A DNA stretch of 62,255 nucleotides, taken from NCBI GenBank assembly GCA_002245135.1, contig NGBS01000628.1, forward strand, positions 1 to 62,255. The letters are read 5' to 3'. This document shows positions 40,188 through 50,042 of the stretch, in pieces. The stretch's first letter is position 1, and every line of letters begins with the position of its first letter. The position numbers and the translations under genes are program-made. Under the pieces are notes generated by a model. It searched no databases, was not told the DNA's origin, and saw only the letters and a list, made by a program, of their open reading frames with translations. This stretch comes from Proteromonas lacertae (lineage: Eukaryota > Sar > Bigyra > Opalinata > Proteromonadidae).

Positions 40188-41254
40188 CAGGGTTGTATAA
40201 ATCGGTCATGACCGACGGAGAAAACCGATCGGTCATAGGTCAATAAATAAATGTTGACCGACACCAGGCTGTAGTAATTATTAGCTGACCTCCTCCTAAA
40301 CATGTGATATTAATAATATTATCTAACTGTACATATTGAATTCAAGCTCTATATATCATTCTATAAAATACCGAATTAACCGTCGGTCGATGCGCTTTTT
40401 TCTTTCTTCATAATTGAATCTAACCTTACCAATGAGTTATTCTATTGTGTTATATATGTAATATAAAGTATAGAATGATTATAAAAATTTGAAAGAAAAA
40501 ATGGCAAACTTTTAGCTTGACATTAATCATTTCTTAAAATTATCATAAATGTATCTAATATAATCTATCATTATATATTCTAGGAGTATAGTTTTACCAA
40601 TTTGAGCGGCTCGTGAAGTTATTGCCTTAAAAGAGGCAAATATGCTTAAACATCTTAATTTTAACTTATACAAAACCTTTTGGTATAATATGTTAAAGAT
40701 AAAAAGCCTTGATAAATGCATTTGCAGTAAAAAGAAAGAGATTAATTATGCCAAATGAAGTACAAGAATATTTGCAATATGATATTCATTACAGCACCTC
40801 TGAAACCATTGGAAATATCTGGCTATCATTAAAGTCCAAGTTTCCTAGAGTATACATACTTGCCAATAACAGTTTAAACAGTCAGAAAGAATATTTTCCG
40901 AGGCTGGACAAATAAGTAACTTATCCAAATCAAATTTATCATGTGATAGATTACAAATGAAACTGATGATTAGTAGAAATAAATAAGAACATAATTATAT
41001 AAAATACCTAATTATTGTTGAGTATTAAATTGTAATTCTTTATAGAAAGTTAAAAATTATTTAATTGAATTGAAAATATATGAATCAAGTATTAAAATAT
41101 ATTATAAGATAGTTTTTATGAAGGGAAAATTAGTATATAATGAATTAAAATAGATTTTATAATATACGGCTTGTAAGGCTTGACCGACCGACAGTCAAGG
41201 CAAAACCTATAGGTTTTGACCTATTTCCGTCGGTAACCGATAAATACAACCCTG
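40188..41254 (+). mobile_element. hAT-family non-autonomous element, copy A
   Basis: It starts CAGGGTTGTATAAATCGGT and ends with the complement of CAGGGTTGTATTTATCGGTT. An exact 8-bp duplication ATTTTTAT flanks it (40180-40187 and 41255-41262), the hallmark of hAT. It retains only the 3' end of a transposase: the frame at 40709 begins MINAFAVKRKRLIMPNEVQE, and the dimerisation region YILANNSLNS is followed by a 20-bp deletion relative to copy B, which removes the conserved S.ER(I/V)FS core. It is 1,067 bp long, and its two ends carry the word ACCGACGGA repeatedly. It lies inside the 37184-41733 element. Confidence 0.9.
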
Positions 41255-41262
41255 ATTTTTAT

Positions 41263-41609
41263 AGAAGGCATTGAAATATGAAATACATTAATTTGTTGTA
41301 GCTTTGATATTCATGTCGATTAAAGATTGTATTTCTGTTTATATTGTAGATATTAACTTTGTAACTAAAATTATAGATTTAAATGAAAAACATGTGCATA
41401 TAAAACAAGTGTTTATATCAAAATATTGATTTTCGTACAAATAAGGGGGTAAGAAAATTCAAGTTTTTAGTTACATTTTTTTATTTATATCAACAACAGA
41501 AGTGAGTTGTAAGCTAATATTTTATATTATTCATGTACTTAATATGTATTAATAGATTATGTAAAATAATTTGTTACATAGGCTAATTAAGTCATATCGT
41601 GACATGTCT
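41263..41609. other. AT-rich sequence inside the TIR element
   Basis: No gene or clear repeat beyond AT-rich words. Confidence 0.4.
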
Positions 41610-41732
41610 ATCATATACAAAATGTTAATATAAAAGTAACAATTTTTCATCAAGACAAGTAAGAATATACATTTAGTTTGTTTTAAAAGTGTCTGGTAGA
41701 CAAACGGCCAACTATGACAAACAGCGCACAAC

Positions 41733-41864
41733 ATCTTTCACTTTGTTATAGATGATCTTTTTCAATTTTCTTTTAAGAGCATTATGATACACAGACGGAT
41801 TCTCAAAATCATTTGCTTCTTCTTTTGGTGATGATTGTTGCTTATGCTTTCGTTTAACACCCAT
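41733..41864 (-). pseudogene. Polinton polyprotein N-terminus, copy 3, part before the insertion
   Basis: MGVKRKHKQQSSPKEEANDF and YHNALKRKLKKIIYNKVKD are almost identical to 19084-19210 of copy 2. The Met at 41864 fits the other copies. The continuation lies at 36749-37183. The high identity to copy 2 suggests that copies 2 and 3 are close relatives. Confidence 0.75.
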
Positions 41865-42144
41865 AAAATATATAAAACAATATAAAAAATAGAGAAACAA
41901 TACTATTAGAAATATAGCCGTTATTGATATTATAGATGATATTATTTTCTCAGTTGTATCTCTTCCTCATCATCTGAATCTCTATCATATCAAACTCATT
42001 CATACTTCTTCTTAATAAATGGTTTAATTTAATATTTATAATTATCTATAGTTTTATAATCTTATTTATTTATATGATTTATGAGAAAAGATCATATAAA
42101 TAATAACAAATACTAAAGTTATCAAAAATATATATTGCAGACAT

Positions 42145-42250
42145 AGTTTATATGACAAAGTAAGTATAAAAGTAACAATTGTTCATCAAAATAAGGAAGA
42201 ATATGCATTTAGTTTGTTTCTAAAGTCTCTAGTCGCTCAACGGGGAGTTG
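42145..42250. repeat. Polinton-type terminal motif, variant B
   Basis: TATGACAAAGTAAGTATAAA and AGTAACAATTGTTCATCAA lead to TTTAGTTTGTTTCTAAAGTC and TCTAGTCGCTCAACGGGGAG. The variant differs from the 14947-type ends in the last 25 bases. A second copy of variant B is at about 55108-55165, immediately outside the TIR at 55199. It may be the right end of Polinton copy 3. Confidence 0.55.
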
Positions 42251-42467
42251 TACTTAACGGTGAACATTTGTAAAAGATTAGAACATGTAAGAATATCAAA
42301 AAGCTAACATCAAATGAAATAAAATGAAAAAAGTAATAATTTGAGATATATTACTTCAAGTTATACAGGTTTGACTATAATTCTTAATTCCAGTATAACT
42401 GATACATTTTATCTTTTCATCATCTAAAGAAATAAATATTTTATTTAAAATATAAGTCAATTCTACA

Positions 42468-43096
42468 GGCTTTGGAACAGCTATTGATACTTTTGGGCAA
42501 GACTCTATAAACAGGATTGTTTGTATTATCTAATGATGTTAATACTATACATCGTCTAACTCTAACCTCAAATAAAACACACGAGATTAAATTATCTTTG
42601 GGATTTGCATTGATTTTTTTCCACGCTATACATTTCAGATTGTTATTATAATTATCTTCTGGAATAATTACATTAAATCCAAATTACTTGTTTGTGATAG
42701 AGCATACAAACACTGGAATTTGTTGATGAATTATCTACAAAATATACGACAGCCTTTCAATATATGACAAAGATGAAAATTCTAGACATGCAATAAGTAC
42801 TAGAATAGCATACTTTTTTAGATCATATTATGAAGAAGAATATCATATTATTAAAACAGTAGTAAAACAAAATAAAAGAGATGTAATTACATGTGGATAT
42901 TTTACATTATTCTTTTTAGGCATTAGACTAAAGAACATCAACATAGATAGCATTCCAAATATTGAAAGCTTCAATATTCAATACTTTATTCATGATATAA
43001 AAGATATTATGACTAGATTGACAACAGAACAAAAACAAAGAGTTTTCTCCATTATGACAGAAATAATACATATCACAGATTTATGCAGACATTAAT
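42468..43096 (+). pseudogene. C48 (Ulp1-like) cysteine protease fragment of a mobile element
   Basis: The last part (about 42727-43096) reads IIYKIYDSLSIYDKDENSRH, then TVVKQNKRDVITCGYFTLFF and SFNIQYFIHDIKDI. 'iYDSl', Gln, Cys-Gly and the following hydrophobic helix are in the order of C48 proteases carried by many transposons (the '.YDSl ... Q ... dCG.fa.af' pattern). The His-containing strand upstream is not preserved. The upstream part (42468-42535, TGFGTAIDTFGQDSINRIVC) is the dispersed repeat also present at 5218. Broken. Confidence 0.4.
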
Positions 43097-43499
43097 CAGA
43101 TTTATTTCCCTTATAATTACGCTTTCAGCGATATAACATTTTCCCAAATGTTTGATAGATTTTATGAAATTTTGTTTTTATTATAAATTTATAAGCTACA
43201 TATGTTTCGTTCTAAAAATATATTCATGTGTAATTTATTAAATATTAAAATTAGAAAATTAGTATCTAATAAATATTCTTTATATCTATACATAGATCTG
43301 CAATTAATTATTAATATTTAATAGTGTTATTTACATTGTATTATTTTTTCATTTATCTGATTATTTATTTTTAGATATTTCATTTTAATAATACATATAA
43401 GTACTAGTAATAGAATTTATAATAATATTACATATGTTGACTTAATAGTTGATATTGGCACAAGTTATATATTTGTAAATAACTCTTTATAACTAAGAT
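43097..43499. other. AT-rich gap
   Basis: Very AT-rich, no coding signal, no repeat recognised. Confidence 0.45.
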
Positions 43500-43790
43500 A
43501 AAAATGATATATCACAACAATACCTTTAAATGTTTCATTAATATGATGCCAAAAAGTCTTTTGTTCTTCGTCAGTCATTCTCTCAATTGTTTTCATTGCA
43601 TCTTCCATCTTTTATCTGGTTTTGTTATTTTAATTCATAGTTACTTCCTAAGCCATTGCTATACCATCTCTGACTGTTTACATAAGACTGAGTATTGTAC
43701 TGAGCAGGATTGTTTCACTGGTTTCTAGACCATTGATATAATCCTGGTTGTTGGTTAAGGTGCTAATAACGGCGCCAGTTCTACGATATT
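43500..43790 (-). pseudogene. Polinton polyprotein fragment, copy 4
   Basis: On the - strand, YNTQSYVNSQRWYSNGL and then FWHHINETFKG correspond to YNTQSYVNSQRWTNNGTD and VWGHIDKLFAG of the copy 1 polyprotein. An outlying 5' piece (43770-43820) has CGGCGCCAG words and higher G+C. It is a broken fragment with no terminal repeats. Confidence 0.6.
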
Positions 43791-43948
43791 TCTACGTTGC
43801 CGTGGTGCCGGCCGGCGCTGGGTTTCATAAAAAAATAAAAAAATAAAAAGTGTAGGGGGAGTGATTTAAAGTATAAAAATGTATTGAAATTGCTATATAA
43901 TGTAACTATAAAAAAATAATTATCAAAAAATACTCTTTATTCTTTTTT

Positions 43949-44399
43949 ATGAGTTTTCTTTGTCAATCTGCTATATTTTTTGGACCAAAATTTAGAGATG
44001 GTATTGTATATAAAAGAAAATGCATCCTATGCAATTTTAACGTCAATATTGGTATTTTTTTTATAATAGATATAATTAGGTACACAAAAGGATTCAAACA
44101 CATCACACTTAAAAAGCCACCTAATGAAGAAACATAAATTTAGTGAAGAGTGTATTAAAAACAAAAATTTAATCCAACACTTTAATCAGACAACAATACC
44201 AACATACAGCAATATCAATAGAAAAATTCTTTACCAATACGTGGCAGCGTTACACATAGATTGTCGACCTTTGCGATTTGGAGATGGATATGGGTTCAGT
44301 AGTTTTTTTGATACATTACATATAAAATTACCAACATATAAGCAAATATCAGATACAACCGATTCAATAATATCGTTAATAAAAAAGAAAATGGAATGT
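43949..44399 (+). pseudogene. hAT-like transposase N-terminal fragment
   Basis: Frames 43949-44137 and 44124-44414 together show KRKCILCNF (BED-finger-like Cys pair), a middle part EECIKNKNLIQHFNQTTIPT, and LYQYVAALHIDCRPLRFGDG with FFDTLHIKLPTYKQI. The last follows the 'i..yi.....P....e...F..ll..l.P.Y..Ps' region of hAT transposases. It stops where TIR-G begins at 44400. There is a frame step between the two parts. It is not from the same hAT family as the 1.07-kb elements so far as can be seen, because no shared sequence is visible. Confidence 0.5.
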
Positions 44400-44518
44400 G
44401 TATATAGTATATAAATGGGACTCTGTGACAATGTCCCATAGTCCCATTTACGTAAGGTTCCTACGGGATTCCTCCCAACAGGGTCTACTTCTCAACGGGG
44501 TCTATTTCCCTACGGGGA
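44400..44518. repeat. TIR-G left terminal inverted repeat
   Basis: GTATATAGTATATAAATGGG, ACTCTGTGACAATGTCCCAT and GTAAGGTTCCTACGGGATTC lead to CTACTTCTCAACGGGGTC and CCCTACGGGG, after which left and right ends diverge. An inner hairpin pairs GGGACT with AGTCCC. Confidence 0.85.
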
Positions 44519-44761
44519 TCTTTCTCATGCTAGCTGCGCTGCGCCTATTTAACTTTTATTTCCTTTTGCAAGATTTGAACCAGGCTGGGCTACCCGGCTG
44601 GGCTAGTACTTCCTACGGCATTCCTCTGACCATTCGGGCTACGCCCCCCAAGGAAAAGAACCTTCAATCATGTATATATACCTTCATATATTGAAACGAC
44701 TAGTTTGCAATTCTATTATGACTATCTTGTAACGACTAAATTCAATTCTATTTTGACTAAT

Positions 44762-44883
44762 ACCCAATACACTGGTACTATGTAATGCATTTGGCATTTT
44801 ACAATTAATGCTTATGAGTCGACACTTCATCTAGTTTCAAATTTCTTACACTTTTTTAAACTTTGTCAATTACCTAATTTACC
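44762..44883 (+). promoter_or_regulatory. Duplicated upstream cassette of TIR-G gene 1
   Basis: TGGTACTATGTAATGCATTT, GGCATTTTACAATTAATGCT and CAATTACCTAATTTACCATG precede the ATG at 44884. The same blocks precede the ATG at 46060 (45970-46059) with few changes. Conservation upstream of two paralogues suggests a shared promoter and 5' leader. No canonical TATA box can be fixed. Confidence 0.5.
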
Positions 44884-45844
44884 ATGTCAAAAAGAGATAC
44901 TGACATGAAGACTTCTGGATCCTTTAAGCTATCTCCTCAGCATGAAAAGTACCTTGCTGATCTCCTAGCTGCTCATCAGTCCTGGGCTGATTGTATGGAT
45001 AAAGCCTTCCGAGAGACCAGCAGTAAGTTCTCCTTTCCAAATTACGTCTTCTATAGACTATTCGAAATATACCGTGGCTGGGAGGATGTTCTGGATGAAC
45101 TCCATGAGATGGAATTGATACCTTAAAAGTACGAGAAGCAGGATGCTAGATATCATTGGTTCGGTATACAAGCCTCCATATACTTGTCTATCAAAGGAAG
45201 GGTAATGAACTTAACTGAGCTTCAGACACGCCCTCAGTCTGTTACTGCACCATTTACTGAGTACATCAATGAAGCTGCTGAAGTTATTGAAAGGGTCTTG
45301 AATTGTTTATTGGACACTCCAAAGGATGAGGATGGATTTGTTGACTTCGGTACTTACCGAAGGAGTGGAAGATATATTCCTTCACTCTCAACATGAATTT
45401 GAACGCTCCCTGGAGGATTTGAGAGAGAAGAAATTCCCGGAGTATAAGAAGGAGCTTTACAAGCATCATCCATACTTAGCTGAACATAACCCTGAGTTGT
45501 TAGGCTGCAGGATGGTAGAAGAGTGCTTTAAGGAATTGAAGGATGCAGATAGTAATATATGCCATGGTACTAGTTCATTTCTAACATGTCTTCTCCAAAA
45601 TATCGAGGATACCTTGGAGAAGCTAGATCCTATAGATGACTACAAGGACATCTGTGAGTTCCTTGAGAAAGAAGAAATACTGCAACTGCATAATATGTTG
45701 ATTCCCGAAGGAGACATGGCTGAGGAACTGTTGAAGCAAGTAATTGAATCCATTGTGGGTATCAAGAAGAACTGGTCTATCGCTGTTGATGCCTTTGCTA
45801 AGCTCTCTAGAGTGGTTAGTGGTGAGTATAAGGATGATGAATAA
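44884..45844 (+). pseudogene. TIR-G gene 1: member of a novel helical protein family
   Basis: Starts MSKRDTDMKTSGSFKLSPQH and continues through KAFRETSSKFSFPNYVFYRL, HWFGIQASIYLSI and, in another frame, FPEYKKELYKHHPYLAEHNP and LKQVIESIVGIKKNWSIAV to a stop at 45844. One in-frame TAA (about 45124) and a frame step near 45360 interrupt it. Full length would be about 320 residues, mostly helical, acidic, without membrane segments or known motifs. It aligns along its whole length with gene 2 (KYLADLLAAHQSW against KYVAGVSSLYESL; HPYLAEHNPE against HPYLAENDPE). Function unknown. Confidence 0.65.
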
Positions 45845-45969
45845 ACTTAAGCTTCTTGTTAAGTACCTTTCTTAAGTACCTTGTTGTTGTTGTTCTGGGG
45901 TTGATAACGACTACTTTTCAAATCTATTCTGACAATAACTAAATATAATAGTACTGTGTACTTACTATC

Positions 45970-46059
45970 AATACCTAGCACATTGGTACTATGTATTGCA
46001 TCTTGGCATTTTACAATTAATGCTTATGAATCGACACTTTGTCAATTACGTAATTTACC
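45970..46059 (+). promoter_or_regulatory. Duplicated upstream cassette of TIR-G gene 2
   Basis: ATTGGTACTATGTATTGCAT, TTACAATTAATGCTTATGAA and TCGACACTTTGTCAATTACG match the cassette before gene 1. The region upstream (45868-45930, TAAGTACCTTGTTGTTG, GATAACGACTA) is itself repeated after gene 2 at about 48254-48310, so gene plus flanks formed a tandem unit. Confidence 0.5.
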
Positions 46060-48235
46060 ATGTCAAAACGATCTTGTATGTGTACTTCAGTTATTTCTGA
46101 CTCCTCCGAGGATGAGGTATCTCCTCCAGGGTTGTATTTATCGGTTACCGACGGAGATAGGTCAAAACCTATAGGTTTTGCCTTGACTGTCGGTCGGTCA
46201 AGCCTTACAAGCCGTATATTATAAAATCTATTTTAATTCATTATATACTAATTTTCCCTTCATAAAAACTATCTTATAATATATTTTAATACTTAATTCA
46301 TATATTTTCAATTCAATTAAATAATTTTTAACTTTCTATAAAGAATTACAATTTAATACTCAACAATAATTAGGTATTTTATATAATTATGTTCTTATTT
46401 ATTTCTACTAATCATCAGTTTCATTTGTAATCTATCACATGATAAATTTGATTTGGATAAGTTACTTATTTGTCCAGCCTCGGAAAATATTCTTTCTGGC
46501 TCTGAAGATGTTGCTAGACTGTTTAAACTGTTCTTGGCAAGTATGTATACTCTAGGAAACTTGGACTTTAATGATAGCCAGATATTTCCAATGGTTTCAG
46601 AGGTGCTGTAATGAATATCATATTGCAAATATTCTTGTACTTCATTTGGCATAATTAATCTCTTTCTTTTTACTGCAAATGCATTTATCAAGGCTTTTTA
46701 TCTTTAACATATTATACCAAAAGGTTTTGTATAAGTTAAAATTAAGATGTTTAAGCATATTTGCCTCTTTTAAGGCAATAACTTCACGAGCCGCTCAAAT
46801 TGGTAAAACTATACTCCTAGAATATATAATGATAGATTATATTAGATAAATTTATGATAATTTTAAGAAATGATTAATGTCAAGCTAAAAGTTTGCCATT
46901 TTTTCTTTCAAATTTTTATAATCATTCTATACTTTATATTACATATATAACACAATAGAATAACTCATTGGTAAGGTTAGATTCAATTATGAAGAAAGAA
47001 AAAAGCTCATCGACCGACGGTTAATTCGGTATTTTATAGAATGATATATAGAGCTTGAATTCAATATGTACAGTTAGATAATATTATTAATATCACATGT
47101 TTAGGAGGAGGTCAGCTAATAGTTACTACAGCCTGGTGTCGGTCAACATTTGTTTATTGACCTACGACCGATCGGTTTTCTCCGTCGGTCATGACCGATT
47201 TATACAACCCTGATCTCCTCCAGTGGTCAAGAGAGTATACCATTCCTTACTATCATCTACTAGGTAAAGATCCTTCCGAGTCTACATGAGCCTGATAATG
47301 TTGAAGCTTTTACAACTACTGATAGTTCCTTACTCCTCAAGAAGTATGTTGCTGGTGTCAGTTCACTTTATGAATCCTTGGTAGGTATCTTCGATAATTG
47401 TTTCAATGAGACCCGTGGTAAGATCGTCTTTCCCAATGCTGCCTTTGATAAGCTCGTGCTTGCTTACGATGAGTTGATTGATGCTAAAGGGGATATCGAT
47501 AAGTTGAAGAAGCTACCAGTAAAGTTCAATGTTAAGCACGGTGAGTATCCATGGTTCAATATCCAAAGCTCCATCTATTATTCAATTGAAAGCGTCCAGG
47601 ACCATCTTACTGATCTCTACGATACCAGTGACTATCCCTTCAGAGTTATCCGGGATATGCGTAGCTATGTGGATAAGGCTTATGACACTATCGAGAAGCT
47701 AATGAATTACTTCAAGGAAGCTGTTCATCCAGACCCTGACTTCATTGACTTTGGTTCCTTCCTTGGATTGCTTGGTACAGCTAATGATACTTCCAGGAAT
47801 ATAAGTAACCATCTGAATAACTTCTCCAGTCGATTCCAGGACTATAAGAATGAGCTTATTGCTACTCATCCATACCTAGCTGAGAACGACCCTGAGCAGT
47901 TGCATTACGAGGATGTGGAGGAGTCCCTTGAGGATCTAAAGGAAGAGTTTAAACCCATTGATGCAACAGTCCATCTGATGAATGGTGCTGGTCTACCAAG
48001 GATTATCAGTGCCCTTGAAGATATCCTGCCTATGGCTGACAATGAAGATCTGGAATTCTTTGAGACGTGTGAAGTACTCCTACCGAAGAATAAGTTTGTA
48101 TACGAGGGAAGTAAAGCTGAAGAGAAGCTAAAGCTGGTTGTTGACTCTCTAAGAGATCTTCGTAATAGCTGGATAGTCTTGAGCGATACCTTAAACAATA
48201 TCCAGACTACACTTGTCCTTGAGCATAATAATTAA
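46060..48235 (+). pseudogene. TIR-G gene 2: paralogue of gene 1, split by a hAT insertion
   Basis: The ATG at 46060 gives MSKRSCMCTSVISDSSEDEV. The hAT element interrupts it at 46127. Coding sequence resumes at 47221 and, after a frame step near 47270, runs open from about 47275 to 48235 (EPDNVEAFTTTDSSLLLKKY, GEYPWFNIQSSIYYSIESVQ, DYKNELIATHPYLAENDPEQ, LVVDSLRDLRNSWIVLSDTL). It is the best preserved family member, about 320 codons plus the N-terminal Ser/Asp-rich part. It is mainly helical, acidic, with regular heptad-like Leu. No known domain is recognised, and no signal or membrane segment. Confidence 0.7.
46127..47212 (-). mobile_element. hAT-family non-autonomous element, copy B
   Basis: It has the same ends as copy A (CAGGGTTGTATTTATCGGTT and the complement of CAGGGTTGTATAAATCGGTC) and lies in opposite orientation, flanked by an exact 8-bp duplication ATCTCCTC (46119-46126 and 47213-47220). 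The 3' transposase frame (46691 to 46395) is MINAFAVKRKRLIMPNEVQE to LATSSEPERIFSEAGQISNL, which contains the hAT dimerisation motif with E-R-x-F-S. It is 1,086 bp long, very similar to copy A but without its 20-bp deletion. It disrupts gene 2 of TIR-G and so is younger than that element. Confidence 0.95.
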
Positions 48236-48562
48236 CTTTACCTTATTCTTTCTAAGTACCTTGTTTGTTGTTGGATTGTTAACGACTAGTTTTCATAACT
48301 AATTTGAAATAAAACGATGAACATCCGTAATGTGTACTTGTAACAATTACCTTATTGACATTATCATGGTCATAATTACCAGCTCTAATCTAAATGGGGT
48401 ACGGTGTTAGTTGGTGTACAGTGTTAGTTAGGGGTATAAAACTTTCGGATAACCTTGAATTGCGTTTTACAGATAATTAATTCTCAGGAGCTTGTGAATC
48501 GACATTCCAGGCATTCGCAAATTTCCAGGTCCTTTAAAAATCTCATCTTTACTTTTGCTTAT

Positions 48563-49514
48563 CATGAACTTTGACTTAGCCATTGTATCATCTCCTATCT
48601 ATCCACTCCGAAGAGTCTTTACCTTACCAGATGATTGCATCTTCCAAGTAACCTTTCGTCACAGTAGTTGAACCCAATCACTCAGATCCTCCATGAGCAA
48701 TTGAAAATTGATCCGATACTTAAGCTCTTCAGAACAACTCCATCTTATCCAGGCTATAGTCTTCTCCTTGCCAAGTTCCGAGAAGACCTTATTGAACTAG
48801 AGATACTTTACGAATCTACCAAGGCTGGATGGGGAGCTCACAATCCCTTGACCTTTCACTTGATCACCTCCATGCATTACCTTTACTCTCTGAATAACCA
48901 GATAAAGTACTACGGGCAGTCTTATCATCAACATTTCCATGGAGCTGTCATTGTCCACAACCTCCAAGAGATGTTCCTTGTGGATGCTTGGAAGGAGATG
49001 GAGGATGCTTCCTATGATGTTCATTTACAGCTAGAGTGCTTAATCCCCACGATCATCACAGGGTATTGTAGGTTACTCTTCACTACCCTTGAATATCACG
49101 ATCAGTTATCCGTTATCGTCAATGAGTTGAATGGGTTGCTAGCGATAGTTGATAATAACCTGGATATCGTAAGGCGTAACATTGATCCTAGAAAACTATT
49201 ACTACTAGGGACTTGTGATCCAAGGACTGATCTACGTGAGCTACAATGCATCTCCTTCAGTAAGTGTACTCCGAGACTACTTGCTTAACTGCTTCAACAT
49301 CTTACCTATGATCAATCGCCTGGCTAATGCTACGAAGTCCCTTAAGGAGTTCATTAATAAGTATTACCTACTCGGTAAGGAGATCGTTGATCGTAGAACT
49401 CACAAGGATCAAGAGATTCTATCATCCTTGTCCATATCATCGATATCCAGACTCTCAGTAACTAGCTTAAGTTATAATCTAGTCCTTACCTTTGCTTCTT
49501 GTCTTGTGTTGGGT
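48563..49514 (+). pseudogene. TIR-G gene 3: distant paralogue, frame-broken
   Basis: From ATG at about 48565, MNFDLAIVSSPIYPLRRVFT, then in the next frame (48668-49288) YSLLLAKFREDLIELEILYE and PLTFHLITSMHYLYSLNNQI, then in a third frame (49215-49517) YLLNCFNILPMINRLANATK. Two frame steps at least. The FREDLIELEILYE...FHLITSMHYLYSL series parallels FDKLVLAYDELIDA...FNIQSSIYYSIES in gene 2, so I place it as a diverged member of the family. No other similarity is recognised. Confidence 0.45.
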
Positions 49515-49597
49515 TGATCATCTCCTTGATCATCTCCGGTATTGATCAATTTCCTTACCTTTGAAAAATCTCTTGCTTTAGTTGCATACACACTTAC

Positions 49598-50042
49598 CAT
49601 GACTAAGAGATCTCCAGTCCTTTTCAATATCAATGCTAATGGAGTCATCGATAAGCAGGTCGTAGACAGGTGCGTGAAGCTTACCAGGAGATGTCTTCTT
49701 AAATCCACTACTCTTTACAACCACTACAATAGAATGATGGGAAGCTTAATCAGAGAGCACCCTCAGCTAAACTTTTACGACTCAGATAATGATCTCGAGA
49801 ATTACCTCAGGCATGGAGAACTTATGGATGAACTATGGTCCTTGACTTACCTTATCATGAAAGATCATGATGACTTGCTAGCTGCTCAAGATAGAAGTCC
49901 CAATGGTTGTTTGCATGAAGCTGACATCGTTGACATTTATGGGAACTACTCAATCATCCGTACTAAGCTCTCTACACTCCGTGAGTACCGACTCCTACTC
50001 TATCCACACGATGAACTTCAACTCCTTACGATTGCTAGCTGA
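49598..50042 (+). CDS. TIR-G gene 4: short paralogue (C-terminal half)
   Basis: The frame is open from 49542, but the ATG at 49598 (MTKRSPVLFNINANGVIDKQ) resembles the MSKR starts of genes 1 and 2 and is preferred. It gives about 147 residues. LYNHYNRMMGSLIREHPQLN, then DNDLENYL and ELMDELWSLTYLI, parallels the 'Y...L...HPyLaE.dpE......eesl.dL' segment of genes 1 and 2. It is therefore a shortened member of the same family. No further domain. Confidence 0.5.

Larger units (their letters stand above)
37184..41733. mobile_element. 4.55-kb TIR element inserted in Polinton copy 3
   Basis: Both ends read inward as TGTTGTGCGC(C/T)GTTTGTCA and TTGGCCGTTTGTCTACCAGA, then CACTTTTAAAACAAACTAAA and TGAAAAATTGTTACTTTTAT, giving TIRs of about 105-130 bp. 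The coding sequence of copy 3 is interrupted exactly here and (A)TCTTT is present on both sides, a 5-6 bp target duplication as for Polintons. The ends match the TIRs at 14727-14947 and 55199-55430. Inside are HYDIN-like coding remnants, a 70-bp foldback made of the terminal motif, and a hAT copy. No integrase or polymerase is seen, so it is a non-autonomous or internally replaced member. Confidence 0.75.

Noticed and set aside
40709-40915. Intact small gene from the 68-aa ORF
   Set aside because: It is the tail of a hAT transposase inside a non-autonomous copy; the same frame is longer in copy B.
44124-44414. Assigning the 43949-44399 hAT-like fragment to the same family as the 1.07-kb hAT copies
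   Set aside because: No shared sequence is visible, and the short copies keep only the 3' end, so the link cannot be tested here.
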